Assembly (NCBI GenBank): GCA_023399595.1
Contig: JAEWOR010000010.1
Location: 1 to 34,866 of the forward strand
Source: Bacteroidota bacterium
GTDB taxonomy: Bacteria > Bacteroidota > Bacteroidia > Flavobacteriales > Weeksellaceae
Direction of reading: 5' to 3'
DNA length: 34,866 nucleotides
Position numbers and translations under genes: made by a program. Below, in pieces: positions 23,201-32,082 of this stretch (position 1 is its first letter; each line of letters starts with the position of its first letter). The notes under the pieces were generated by a model, which ran no database searches, had not been told where the DNA came from, and saw only the letters and a list, made by a program, of their open reading frames with translations.

Positions 23201-24073
23201 TTATTTTTTAAAAATAAGGTCTATATTTTTTTCGATATTTTGAGAAAGAGATTCCATAGGAATATCATTTTCTTCATTATTAAAAGGATCTTCTATTTCT
23301 TCCGCTATCAATTCCAAGCTCATTAAAACATAATAAATAAACATGGTTAAAGGAATCATAAAATAACCAATGCTTATAACATAAGCAATGGGCAAAGCAA
23401 AAACATATAAAATAATAAATTTTTTGATGAACGAAGAATAAGAATAGGGGATTGGAGTATTCTTAATTCTTTCACAGCCGCCACAAACCTCTAAATATCC
23501 CGTAAAATGTGGGTCTAGCTGCATCATCTCAAATTCAGAAATAACATTTTCCTTTTTAAGTTGATTCAATTTTCTATTGATCAAATAAACCCATTCGAAT
23601 GGAGTGTGATTCTTTAAATTATTCTCTCGCTCCAAAAAATCTTCATCCAAAGCCAATCTTGTAGATTCTTTCGAAAGAGGTTTGGTTAGGAAATGTGGGA
23701 AATATTTTGCAATTTGATCTCTGTCTTTTTGGTGGGCTTCTCTTGGGAGAATATTGGCAATTTTTATCGCAATATTTCTACTGTCATTCACCAGTTTACC
23801 CCATATTTTCCTTCCTTCCCCCCAGCTGTCATAACTGGTGTTGGTTCTAAAAACGAGTAGTAAAGACAATATAAACCCCAATAAAGAATGTATTAAAATT
23901 ACATTGGCAACACTAGATTTTGTGGTAAGATGCAAATATTCAACAACTAAATAATAAATTCCATACGAGTAAATTCCTCCTAAAAGCATGGTTGGAAAAA
24001 GAATCTTCAGTGTATCGCTTTTAGGTAAACTGAAAAGTATTTTTATAAAATTTTGGGTATTGTAAACTCGCAT
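23201..24073 (-). CDS. Bestrophin-family anion channel (UPF0187)
   Basis: A 290-aa inner-membrane protein of the bestrophin/YneE family, whose characterised members form pentameric ion channels. The start is MRVYNTQNF. A first membrane pair lies about residues 20-75 (IYSYGIYYLVVEYL, IHSLLGFILSLLLVF). It is followed by the family signature LLVFRTNTSYDSWGEGRKIWGKLVNDSRN (residues about 73-101, read as FRTNTSYDSWGEGRK then IWGKLVNDSRN). After a helical cytosolic region a second hydrophobic pair occurs at about 215-255 (IILYVFALPIAYVISIGY, PLTMFIYYVLMSLELI). It ends with the typical acidic IAEEIEDPFNNEENDIP. Ion selectivity is unknown. It is divergent from the cupin-like gene. Confidence 0.9.
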   Translation of the reverse strand: MRVYNTQNFIKILFSLPKSDTLKILFPTMLLGGIYSYGIYYLVVEYLHLTTKSSVANVILIHSLLGFILSLLLVFRTNTSYDSWGEGRKIWGKLVNDSRNIAIKIANILPREAHQKDRDQIAKYFPHFLTKPLSKESTRLALDEDFLERENNLKNHTPFEWVYLINRKLNQLKKENVISEFEMMQLDPHFTGYLEVCGGCERIKNTPIPYSYSSFIKKFIILYVFALPIAYVISIGYFMIPLTMFIYYVLMSLELIAEEIEDPFNNEENDIPMESLSQNIEKNIDLIFKK

Positions 24074-24090
24074 TTGTAAGAAAATGTGTA

Positions 24091-24098
24091 CAAAGATA
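24091..24098 (-). promoter_or_regulatory. Candidate bestrophin -7 box
   Basis: TATCTTTG on the minus strand, identical to the box before hcp, lies 17 nt upstream of the bestrophin ATG. No clear -33 is seen. The divergent cupin-like gene has a near match TAATTTTA at 24160-24167, 20 nt before its ATG. Confidence 0.4.
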
Positions 24099-24187
24099 AG
24101 TCTTTGGAATAAATTTAGTATTGAGAAAAATCTGGAATTATAATTCTAAAAAAAATGATTAATTTTAAATAATAAAAATTTTTATTC

Positions 24188-25060
24188 ATGATTCTTGAAC
24201 CGGTAGATGTAGTAGAAGACATTAGCAAAGCAGACTTCCAAAGCAAATATTTTAAGAAGCAAAAACCATTGCTCATTAAAAATTTTGCTAAACGTTGGGA
24301 CGCTTACGAAAAATGGAATTTAGATTATATTCGCGAAAAAGCGGGAGACCAAGAGGTTCCTTTGTATGATAATAAACCTGCGGATGCCAAAAAAAGTTCA
24401 GATACGCCCGTTGCAAGAATGAAAATGAAGGATTATATAGATACCATAAAATCTCGTCCTTCAGACCTTAGAATTTTCTTTTATATTATTACAGACCGTT
24501 TACCAGAATTGCTCAAAAATTTCACCTATCCGGATTTAGGAATTAAATTTTTTAAAAGACTTCCTACTTTGTTTTTTGGGGGTAGCGATGCTCATGTTAT
24601 TATGCATTATGACGTAGATTTGGGAGATTTTATGCATATTCACTTTGAAGGGAAGAAAAGAATTTTGCTTTTCGATCAAAACCAAAACGACTTTCTTTAT
24701 AAAGTTCCTCTTTCTGTACACACCGTTTACGATTTAGATTTTGAAAATCCCGATTACGAAAAATTTCCCGCTTTGAAATACGCTAAAGGCTATGAGATTT
24801 TTATGGAGCACGGTGACGCTTTGTTTATTCCAGGAGCATTTTGGCATTTTAATAGGTATTTAGAACCAGGTTTTTCTTTGTCTTTACGGGCGCTTCCTAA
24901 TAAACCAGGCAAGTTTTTAAACATGTTGTATCATGTGTTTATTATGCGATATACCGATAAATTGATGCGTAAAATGTTTCAACAAAAATGGGTGGATTTT
25001 AAACAGAAATGGGCTTTTGAAAAAAGCGAAAAAGCATTACATAAATTAAAAAAAAATTAG
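24188..25060 (+). CDS. Cupin-like / JmjC-type domain protein
   Basis: A 290-aa soluble protein of the cupin_8/JmjC-like 2-oxoglutarate oxygenase superfamily. The opening KPLLIKNFAKRWDAYEKW is typical of that family. The facial-triad metal ligands can be assigned as His140 and Asp142 in VIMHYDVD and His220 in FIPGAFWHFNRY. A double-stranded beta-helix core lies between (FMHIHFEGKKRILLFDQ, EIFMEHGDALFIPG). Such proteins hydroxylate protein side chains or act on other substrates using Fe(II), oxygen and 2-oxoglutarate. The substrate here is unknown. The basic C-terminal helix (about 240-290) is Lys-rich. It stands alone between a divergent bestrophin and mutS, 138 nt upstream of mutS. Confidence 0.85.
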   Translation: MILEPVDVVEDISKADFQSKYFKKQKPLLIKNFAKRWDAYEKWNLDYIREKAGDQEVPLYDNKPADAKKSSDTPVARMKMKDYIDTIKSRPSDLRIFFYIITDRLPELLKNFTYPDLGIKFFKRLPTLFFGGSDAHVIMHYDVDLGDFMHIHFEGKKRILLFDQNQNDFLYKVPLSVHTVYDLDFENPDYEKFPALKYAKGYEIFMEHGDALFIPGAFWHFNRYLEPGFSLSLRALPNKPGKFLNMLYHVFIMRYTDKLMRKMFQQKWVDFKQKWAFEKSEKALHKLKKN

Positions 25061-25198
25061 CTTTTCAGTTATCACTTGGATTTTTAATTGAATGTAATCT
25101 GAGAATCTATAATTTTCAGAAGTTTTAGAAATTAATACTCCAAGTTTCAATTAACCTTATAATTTCTTACTTTTACCCTTCAAATTTTTATTCTCAAA

Positions 25199-27784
25199 AT
25201 GGCAAAGGAAAAGAAGGAAACCCCGTTAATGCAGCAGTACAATACCATCAAAGCGAAATATCCAGATGCTTTGTTGTTGTTTAGAGTAGGGGATTTCTAC
25301 GAAACCTTTGGTCAAGATGCTGTAAAAGCCTCTCAAATCCTCGGAATTGTTCTCACCAATAGAAATAATGGGGAAGGAAAATTAGAATTGGCAGGTTTCC
25401 CCCATCATTCTGTAGATACTTATTTGCCCAAATTGGTTCGTGCAGGTTTGCGAGTAGCTATTTGCGACCAATTAGAAGATCCAAAAACTGTAAAAGGAAT
25501 TGTAAAACGTGGTGTTACTGAATTGGTGACACCTGGTGTTACTTTTAATGACCAGGTTTTAAGTTCTAAGAAAAATAATTTCCTCTTATCTCTTCATAAA
25601 GAAAAAGAAAAGTATGGAATGGCTTTGGTGGATATTTCTACAGGAGAATTGTTGGTAGCGGAAGGGAATTTAGAAAAGCTTTTGCACATCGTAAATACTT
25701 TTGATCCAAGTGAGATTATTTACCAAAGAAGTATGCATTTTCCAGAGCAATTGAAGAATAAAAATGTCTTTAAACTGGAAGACTGGGCTTTTCAGCATAG
25801 TTTCGCTCAAGAAAAATTGACTTCACATTTTAAAACTTCCTCTCTAAAAGGTTTTGGAGTGGATAGTTTGAAATTGGGAGTAACGGCAGCAGGTGCTATT
25901 TTCGCTTATTTGGTGGAAGATACTCATCATAATTTGCTTTCGCACATTACTAAAATTCAGGTGATTCCTCAGGATGATTATTTAATGATGGATCATTTTA
26001 CACTTAGAAATCTGGAAATAGTTTATCCAAGTCATCCACAAGGAAAGTCACTTTTAGATATTATTGATAAAACTTCCACACCAATGGGAGGAAGGTTGTT
26101 GAGAAGGAGAATGATTTTACCTTTAAAGTCTGTAAATGAAATTAATAGGCGACTTTCTTTAATTGATTACTTTAATAATAACGAAGATTTAAAATATGAG
26201 GTTGCAGATCTTTTAAAATCTATTTCAGATTTGGATCGCTTGATGGGAAAACTGGCTGCAGATAAAATTTCACCTAAAGAATTAGGATATTTGCGTCAAA
26301 GTTTAACCAATATCCATCAAATTAAAGCTTTACTTCATCCTCATGAAGATATTTTAGCTTGGATGAATCCTTTAATTAATCTGGAAGGACTTATTCAACA
26401 CCTAGAGACTCATCTTAATGAAGAGCTTCCTGTGAATATTCTTAAAGGAAATGTAATTAAAGGAGGAGTTTCTGAAGACTTAGACCAACTTCGAAATCTT
26501 CAAAATAAGGGCAAAACTTTCTTAGATGAAATGTGCCAACGAGAAATTGAGAAAACGGGAATTTCAAGCCTTAAAATAGATTTTAATAATGTTTTTGGAT
26601 ATTATATCGAAGTAAGAAATACTCACAAAGATAAAGTTCCTGAAGAATGGATTAGAAAGCAAACTTTAGTGAATGCAGAAAGATATATTACGGAGGAACT
26701 CAAAGAATATGAAAGTCAGATTCTAGGAGCAGAAGAAAAAATTTCTGTTTTAGAAAATTCTTTATACAGAAGCGTTTGCGAGGAAACCATGATGTATATT
26801 GATCAAATTCAAGAAAATTCCAATATTATTGCGCAAATTGATGTGGCGGTGGGTTTTTCTGAATTGGCAATTACGGAAAGTTATACACACCCTGTTTTGA
26901 ATGAAAGCTTTGTAATTGATTTAAAAGAAGCTCGACATCCCATCATAGAAAACGCTCTTCCTTTGGGTGAAAAATATATTCCCAACGATATTTTCTTGGA
27001 TAAAGATTCTCAGCAAATTATCATGGTTACAGGACCCAATATGGCGGGTAAATCTGCTATTTTGCGTCAAACGGCTATTGTTTGTTTGTTGGCTCAGATT
27101 GGAAGCTTTGTTCCCGCAAAACATGCCGAAATAGGAGTATTAGATAAGATTTTTACTAGAGTAGGAGCTACCGATAATATTTCTGCAGGTGAATCTACTT
27201 TTATGGTGGAAATGAATGAAGCTGCTAATATATTAAATAATATTTCGGATAGAAGTTTAATTCTTCTTGATGAAATTGGACGTGGAACTTCCACGTATGA
27301 CGGAGTTTCCATCGCTTGGGCAATTGCAGAATATCTTCATCAACAACCCTCACAACCGAAGACATTATTTGCCACCCATTACCATGAATTGAATGAAATG
27401 ACGCTTAATTTTGAAAGAATTAAGAATTTCCATGTTTCTATTCAGGAAAATAAAGGAAGTATTATTTTTATGAGAAAACTTCTTCCTGGAGGAAGTGAGC
27501 ACAGTTTCGGAATTCATGTAGCCAAATTAGCAGGAATGCCTTCAAAAGTGGTAAACAGAGCCAATGAAATTTTAAAAACATTAGAAGATTCTAGAAGTAG
27601 CGGAGGTTCCAGTGAAGGAGTAAAAAGAGTTACAGAAGAAAATATGCAGCTTTCTTTCTTTCAACTAGATGATCCCGTTTTGGAAAATATCCGTGAAGAA
27701 CTCACCAAAATAGATATTGATACGTTAACGCCTATTGAAGCTTTAATGAAACTCAATGCTATTAAAAAGATGATTGGTAAGTAG
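25199..27784 (+). CDS. mutS: DNA mismatch repair protein MutS
   Basis: An 861-aa mismatch-recognition ATPase that starts methyl-independent mismatch repair with MutL. The mismatch-contacting Phe33-x-Glu35 lies in LLFRVGDFYETFG. Connector, lever and clamp domains follow (for example YYIEVRNTHKDKVPEEWI in the core). The ATPase has Walker A GPNMAGKSAILRQTA (near 612), the STFMVEM loop, Walker B LILLDEIGRGTSTYDG (near 688) and the ATHYHEL motif. A C-terminal helix-turn-helix dimerisation part ends in EALMKLNAIKKMIG. Length is normal. A weak -7 box (TACTTTTA, 25168-25175) lies 23 nt upstream. It is convergent with the type VI effector island, which begins 5 nt after its stop. Confidence 0.97.
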   Translation: MAKEKKETPLMQQYNTIKAKYPDALLLFRVGDFYETFGQDAVKASQILGIVLTNRNNGEGKLELAGFPHHSVDTYLPKLVRAGLRVAICDQLEDPKTVKGIVKRGVTELVTPGVTFNDQVLSSKKNNFLLSLHKEKEKYGMALVDISTGELLVAEGNLEKLLHIVNTFDPSEIIYQRSMHFPEQLKNKNVFKLEDWAFQHSFAQEKLTSHFKTSSLKGFGVDSLKLGVTAAGAIFAYLVEDTHHNLLSHITKIQVIPQDDYLMMDHFTLRNLEIVYPSHPQGKSLLDIIDKTSTPMGGRLLRRRMILPLKSVNEINRRLSLIDYFNNNEDLKYEVADLLKSISDLDRLMGKLAADKISPKELGYLRQSLTNIHQIKALLHPHEDILAWMNPLINLEGLIQHLETHLNEELPVNILKGNVIKGGVSEDLDQLRNLQNKGKTFLDEMCQREIEKTGISSLKIDFNNVFGYYIEVRNTHKDKVPEEWIRKQTLVNAERYITEELKEYESQILGAEEKISVLENSLYRSVCEETMMYIDQIQENSNIIAQIDVAVGFSELAITESYTHPVLNESFVIDLKEARHPIIENALPLGEKYIPNDIFLDKDSQQIIMVTGPNMAGKSAILRQTAIVCLLAQIGSFVPAKHAEIGVLDKIFTRVGATDNISAGESTFMVEMNEAANILNNISDRSLILLDEIGRGTSTYDGVSIAWAIAEYLHQQPSQPKTLFATHYHELNEMTLNFERIKNFHVSIQENKGSIIFMRKLLPGGSEHSFGIHVAKLAGMPSKVVNRANEILKTLEDSRSSGGSSEGVKRVTEENMQLSFFQLDDPVLENIREELTKIDIDTLTPIEALMKLNAIKKMIGK

Positions 27785-27789
27785 TTATT

Positions 27790-28186
27790 TCAGGAATTTG
27801 CTGTCAGAAAGAAGTTTTTTATTGATTTTCTATTCCTTTTAACGGAATTAGAGGTGTTTTGTGGTTGTGAATCCCTTGCTTCTTCTTCTATAGACTTTGG
27901 TTTTTGCAAGCATTTTGTTTGATAACTATTTTCTAAATCTATTGTGTATTGGATATTGCTGGATAGTTGTGGTTTTTTTTTTTTTCGTATTTATAAATTA
28001 CATTATTATCTGAATTTTCAATTTTTATTTTTTTTCGTACTGATTTTTTGAAGAATTGAACTTCTAATCATTGATTTTAATCTTATTGGATGATAAGTCA
28101 GAATATTCTTGGTTTACAAAAATATAATCTTTATCAAGGGTATTATTAATATTTTTAAAATCATCTATTATTTGCTGAATATAACT
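27790..28186 (-). pseudogene. Decayed ORF at the downstream end of the effector island
   Basis: No intact gene fills 27785-28206, but the minus strand has consecutive coding-like pieces. The first (28186 to about 28070) reads SYIQQIIDDFKNINNTLDKD and YIFVNQEYSDLSSNK up to a TAG. The same frame continues to a run of eight A (28028-28035), after which a shifted frame carries KIENSDNNVIYKYEKK. After a run of thirteen A (27973-27985) another frame reads PQLSSNIQYTIDLENSYQTK and continues with SIEEEARDSQPQNTSNSVKR to a TGA at 27790. One nonsense codon and two homopolymer shifts would turn a single protein into this. The family is not recognised. It may be a dead immunity or effector gene of the island; it could also be spurious. 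Confidence 0.35.
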
Positions 28187-28206
28187 TTAAACAAGAAATT
28201 AGCAAT

Positions 28207-28506
28207 TCAGTTAAAAAGAAAGATAAAAGAAATAATAATTAAAATAAATAAGAAAGTATTAAAATTTAGTTCTTTGGTTAAGTTTTTTTTATATAAAATT
28301 ACAGAATCAATAATTAAAAACAGTAGGGTTAAACCAAATGCAATTATTATTGAATAAATTGCTCCATAACCCATTGGATCATTGTGGTCTTTATAAATAA
28401 CACCAAATGATAATAAGAAAATAATAATTATTATTGAGATTCTTATTAAAATATGTTTCAGTAATTTATTTTTAAGCATATTATCAAATTTACGTACAAA
28501 TAGCAT
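28207..28506 (-). CDS. Small membrane protein, possible accessory immunity protein
   Basis: A 99-aa protein with three predicted membrane helices: about residues 20-39 (HILIRISIIIIIFLLSFGVI), 47-72 (GAIYSIIIAFGLTLLFLIIDSV) and 83-99 (FNTFLFILIIISFIFLF). The family is not recognised. The first ATG is at 28506, 14 nt after the DUF2931-like stop. A second at codon 10 (MLKNKLLKHIL, 28479) gives a more typical basic start before the first helix. It is transcribed with the phospholipase and lipoprotein genes. A small inner-membrane protein behind a lipase effector could add protection, but this is inferred from position only. Codon content is very AT-rich. Confidence 0.6.
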   Translation of the reverse strand: MLFVRKFDNMLKNKLLKHILIRISIIIIIFLLSFGVIYKDHNDPMGYGAIYSIIIAFGLTLLFLIIDSVILYKKNLTKELNFNTFLFILIIISFIFLFN

Positions 28507-28520
28507 CTTTAGGAATCATC

Positions 28521-29600
28521 TTATTTATATGAGTCGTTGAACTCATCATTAGTCTTAAAAACCCTGATACTGTCTGTTGCCACGGGTTGATTGTTCAGTA
28601 AAATTTGAAAACTACTGTTATCAGAAGCTATTTTAAATTCTAGCTTGGCTTTGTTACCCGCTTTTTTAAATGCTTCATTGGTCTTTTCCCAATTAAAGTA
28701 GGCATACCCTGTAAACTGTTGATCTTTGCCTGTTTCCCAAGTGAAATTAAGTTCTTTTGGAATGGCTCTTTTTTCATAAGAAACTTCATTAATCCAAGGA
28801 CGGAAAAAAAATTCTTCTTCTCCGTTATAATAGTTCATCCACATTCTAAATAGTCTCAATCCTCTGTTTTCTGAAGTAAAAACAGGAGTGTACACATATT
28901 TAGCTCTGTAATTGTCCCATTCTTCAGGAGAAGCATCGGGAAGAAAATATTCCTTTTGAGATTCTAAATAACGCTGTGGACTAATACGATAGGTTTTAAG
29001 ATATTTTTCTTTTATTTTTACAATCTCTTCTTTATTGGTTATTACGTCTGCTTGATATCGCCCTAACTCAATCTGTACTCCTCCGCCATAACGCAACCAT
29101 ACCACAACCATACCTTTGGGTGCAAAGCCGAAAACCAAATCGCTGAAACTATTGTATGGATTCCGGTATGCGACAAACTCCTCAAATCTGCCTAATCTTT
29201 TGTATTTTTCTAAAGGTTCTTTATTAAATTCTGGAAGAGCTTCCCCATTAACATAGGCACGCTCCATATAATCTTTTATCGTTTGTAATGGAAAATCTAT
29301 ATCCAAATGATAATAAGTATTTTCAAAATCTGCATAATAAGTTATATCTGCGCCTATAGGTGTGCCATGTTGCTCAGTCCAACGAGAACCTGATTGTCCC
29401 CACTCTCCTGAAGAACTACCATAAGGTAAACTTGCGGGGTTGCCCTCCAAAGTTTTAATTTTATCAATAATAGGAGTTATTTCATATTTGTTATTTGGTT
29501 GAGATATTTCTACATGAAATTCTGGAGTTTTATTCATTTCTTGGCATTGCGTTAAATTGGTAATTAATAATAAATACACTAATGTTTTCAGTTTATCCAT
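28521..29600 (-). CDS. DUF2931-like lipoprotein, probable immunity protein for the adjacent lipase
   Basis: A 359-aa exported lipoprotein. The signal sequence ends in the lipobox LTQC with Cys19. Features that I recall from DUF2931 proteins are SGEWGQSGSRW (near 65-75), ITYYADFENTYYHLDIDFPL and GFAPKGMVVVWLRYGGGVQIELGRYQ (about 157-182, written as GFAPKGMVVVWL and GGGVQIELGRYQ). DUF2931 lipoproteins are common in Bacteroidota near type VI effectors. Its ATG overlaps the end of the DUF2235 phospholipase gene by 8 nt, the tight coupling expected of an effector-immunity pair. As a periplasm-facing lipoprotein it could bind the lipase where it acts. The immunity role is inference, and the family name is from memory. 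Confidence 0.78.
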   Translation of the reverse strand: MDKLKTLVYLLLITNLTQCQEMNKTPEFHVEISQPNNKYEITPIIDKIKTLEGNPASLPYGSSSGEWGQSGSRWTEQHGTPIGADITYYADFENTYYHLDIDFPLQTIKDYMERAYVNGEALPEFNKEPLEKYKRLGRFEEFVAYRNPYNSFSDLVFGFAPKGMVVVWLRYGGGVQIELGRYQADVITNKEEIVKIKEKYLKTYRISPQRYLESQKEYFLPDASPEEWDNYRAKYVYTPVFTSENRGLRLFRMWMNYYNGEEEFFFRPWINEVSYEKRAIPKELNFTWETGKDQQFTGYAYFNWEKTNEAFKKAGNKAKLEFKIASDNSSFQILLNNQPVATDSIRVFKTNDEFNDSYK

Positions 29601-31272
29601 TTTGTATATGTCTTTTTCGGTATTTAGCTTCTAAAGCACCTTTTTTCTTTGGTGCATTGTTTTGGGATTTAGAACCTAAACCTAATTGGTTGGCTTTTAC
29701 CGACCAATGGAGGTATTGGTGTCTTAAGTCTTTTAGATCTTGTTCATCAACAAAATCTAAATACGATATTTTTTTTATTTCAGTGATATACTCAGAAACT
29801 GAAGGGTTTTCTTTGTTTTTATATTGCTCTACATATTTATTTCTTAAATCATTGCAGGCATTCATATAATTAAGAAGTTGATTATAGATACGGGTTAATA
29901 ATTCATCTTCAATTTTATGATCATTTAATGCTGTTGTCTTATACTTTACCTTACCTGTTTTTTCATCTTGTGAATAATGAAACATTTGGTTGAGGGAAAC
30001 TTTGTCATAAGAATTATTAAGTACTCTAGTGCCAATAATTCCGTAATAGGAGACAGAATCTTTGGTCCACAGTTTATCTGGATCTAAATCGTTTTGATAA
30101 AAAGAACGAATAACCAATTCCTTATCATTATACCAACCTTCTTTTATCAAAATTTCTTTAAATTTTTTGCATTCATCTTCTATACTGAAAAATACATCAT
30201 TTATGATTCCTTCCGTTTGGCAATATATAACAGAAACCTCCTTATCACCATCCACATAAGAGCCACCAATATCAGAATGCACTCCAGGTAAAGTGAACTC
30301 CAAACCATATAAGCCTGTACTGTTAATATTGGTTAAGTCAAAATTATCCCTATACTCATCATCGGCAGCCAATTGCAATACAAAATGTACTCTACCAGAA
30401 CCAATTGCATCTAATCCTAATTGTTTGGTATCACCATTTATTCCCCAACCTCCTCTGTGATTAAGACCATAAGCCGCTACTGTATCATACAGACCAGCAA
30501 ATTTAAATTGTATAGAGTTTATTTTTAACCCTTGTGCTGCTAAACATGCACCAAAAAAACCAAAAGAATCTGCCAACGGACTTTTTTCTTTCATATAAGC
30601 CGCATTTTTAAGATCAGGAGCGTCATATGGAGATAATGCAAAAAAGCCAGAACCTGTACTAAATATTTCTGCAGGAGTTGTAGCCACATATATAAAATGT
30701 CTTGCTGCGGTTGCTCCTCTACTAAAGCCAAAAACACTTACCGTAAGATTAATTTCTTTCTCAAGATCTTTAAACTTTTTTGCTACTTTTTTTACTCCCT
30801 CTATACACCCCTTTGCTACTTTTGCCACAACCCCTCTATTGCCAGTACCCAAAGCAACATCTGGAAATACATCGTCACTTTTTAAATCTTCTGTTCCTAT
30901 TCCCTCAATATAATAACTTACCTGATTTTCTGCTGTGGGGTCAGTGGCGTCAAAACCACGTGCAACGTTAGAATAGTCATTGGTATAGCTATCATCTTTA
31001 TGATTAGATTTTTTATGGTCTTTTCCTGTTTGGGTATTGGTTTTATTATTTTGTGTGCCATCAAAAAATAAGTTTAAGCTAACATCAATAGTGTCAACAG
31101 GTTTATCATTAGGATGTATTTCTTTAGGAGAATTATAACTTACTCCAGTGTCTGTTCCTTGTTGATTAACTAGCTGCGTACTATTATGTGAAATATCTTC
31201 CTTAGAAAGTGATATATTATCACCTTCTGTTTGTGTAATTACTTTACCTTCAACAAAATACTCAATGCTCAT
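29593..31272 (-). CDS. DUF2235 / Tle1-like phospholipase, probable type VI effector
   Basis: A 559-aa alpha/beta-hydrolase. After an N-terminal segment of about 60 residues the DUF2235 signature LNLFFDGTQNN appears (66-76). Then come YYIEGIGT (120-127), the nucleophile elbow VFGFSRGATAARHF with Ser184, GLYDTVAAYG (260-269), VHFVLQLAADDEYR (295-308) and LPGVHSDIGGSYVDGD (328-343). Asp263 or Asp334 and His332 are candidates for the rest of the triad. Tle1 lipases of this family are delivered by type VI systems and cleave membrane phospholipids of rival cells. No signal peptide is present, as expected for a cargo protein. It begins 2 nt after a VgrG tip fragment and overlaps its lipoprotein partner. 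Target lipid and regiospecificity are unknown. Confidence 0.88.
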   Translation of the reverse strand: MSIEYFVEGKVITQTEGDNISLSKEDISHNSTQLVNQQGTDTGVSYNSPKEIHPNDKPVDTIDVSLNLFFDGTQNNKTNTQTGKDHKKSNHKDDSYTNDYSNVARGFDATDPTAENQVSYYIEGIGTEDLKSDDVFPDVALGTGNRGVVAKVAKGCIEGVKKVAKKFKDLEKEINLTVSVFGFSRGATAARHFIYVATTPAEIFSTGSGFFALSPYDAPDLKNAAYMKEKSPLADSFGFFGACLAAQGLKINSIQFKFAGLYDTVAAYGLNHRGGWGINGDTKQLGLDAIGSGRVHFVLQLAADDEYRDNFDLTNINSTGLYGLEFTLPGVHSDIGGSYVDGDKEVSVIYCQTEGIINDVFFSIEDECKKFKEILIKEGWYNDKELVIRSFYQNDLDPDKLWTKDSVSYYGIIGTRVLNNSYDKVSLNQMFHYSQDEKTGKVKYKTTALNDHKIEDELLTRIYNQLLNYMNACNDLRNKYVEQYKNKENPSVSEYITEIKKISYLDFVDEQDLKDLRHQYLHWSVKANQLGLGSKSQNNAPKKKGALEAKYRKRHIQNG

Positions 31273-31274
31273 TG

Positions 31275-31865
31275 TTAATGGTTTTTAGATTTTTCACCAC
31301 TATTGTTTTTCACTTCCTTTTCAGAGTGATGTTCTACATTTCCTTTGCTGTTTACTTCAATACCCTTCAAGCTGGTTAACTTATGTTCCTTTTCGCCAAA
31401 AGTTTCCATGTCACCTTTTACATAATGGGTGAGTTTACCAGTAACATTAGTAAAGAAATTACCAACTATTGCTACATTTTTCATAGCTCCAACTGATTCA
31501 GTATAATTCATGGTGACAGAATCTGTCTTATTCATTCCTACAGTATTGCTTTGGTTAGCTCCCACATTCGTAGTCATGTTTTGTCCAACATTAATATTCA
31601 TATTGGCACCTGCATTAAATGTAATGTCATTGGGAGCAGTCACCGTAATATTTCCATTTCCGTCCATGAAATAAGTATTCCCACTAGGATCTAAAATAGT
31701 AACGCTTTTTTCATCATCATTCATTAAAACTTTAATACCGCTTTTGGTTTGGATAGAACGCATGTGGTTGTTTACTCCCCCACCAAGTCCCACTTGACCA
31801 TGGAACATACCTCCCATTACAAAAGGTCTATCGGGGTGATTGTGTAAAAAACAATTACCGGCTTT
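31275..31865 (-). pseudogene. Orphan VgrG C-terminal tip (headless vgrG)
   Basis: This reading frame encodes only the spike end of VgrG. Homology to the VgrG at 34092-34866 begins at HNHPDRPFVMGGMFHGQVG and continues through IQTKSG, a gp5-like beta-helix rich in N, M and T (INVGQNMTTNVGANQSNTVG) and the shared tail NNSGEKSK. In frame upstream there is a TAA (complement 31866-31868), and the gp27-like and OB-fold parts are missing. An ATG at 31815-31817 would give 180 aa. It is therefore a displaced tip and not a full spike. It sits directly before the DUF2235 lipase gene (2-nt gap). Whether the tip is still translated, for example as a loading domain for the lipase, cannot be told. Confidence 0.8.
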
Positions 31866-31928
31866 TTACTTGTGAAATTTTAGAGAAAAGCTAATAAAAT
31901 GTTTGTCTTAAAGGGTAGCAATTTCAAG

Positions 31929-32040
31929 CTATGGATTATAAAATGGAATTACTTTTTTTTCTAATTCTTTATCTGTTTTGCCATCTAGTACAAGTTCCTG
32001 TATTTTATCTCCAGCAATTTGGTAAGAAATACACCATACT
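31929..32040 (-). pseudogene. 3' remnant of a second immunity-lipoprotein gene
   Basis: About 37 codons on the minus strand, ending in TAG (31929-31931), read KVWCISYQIAGDKIQELVLD then GKTDKELEKKVIPFYNP. This matches, almost residue for residue, the last 37 residues of the intact lipoprotein at 32083-32691 (AWRISYQIAGDKIQEIILD, then GKTGKELEKKVVPFHNP). Upstream, the frame is closed by a TGA within about 20 nt. It is a truncated paralogous copy left between the intact cassette and the orphan VgrG tip, and probably marks a recombination joint. Confidence 0.75.
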
Positions 32041-32082
32041 TTAAATAAACAAAAACTTCAAATACTTCATGAGCTACTTTAA

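Noticed and set aside
27973..27985. Run of thirteen T considered as a regulatory element or terminator tract
   Set aside because: No stem precedes it on either strand; it is treated only as the likely frameshift point of the decayed ORF.
28109..28357. Plus-strand Ile/Lys-rich ORF of 82 codons
   Set aside because: It is antisense to the three-helix membrane protein, and its composition is explained by AT-rich sequence.
31869..32082. Insertion sequence or integrase responsible for the cassette exchange
   Set aside because: No transposase fragment, terminal inverted repeat or target duplication could be seen; homologous recombination at conserved vgrG sequence is enough.
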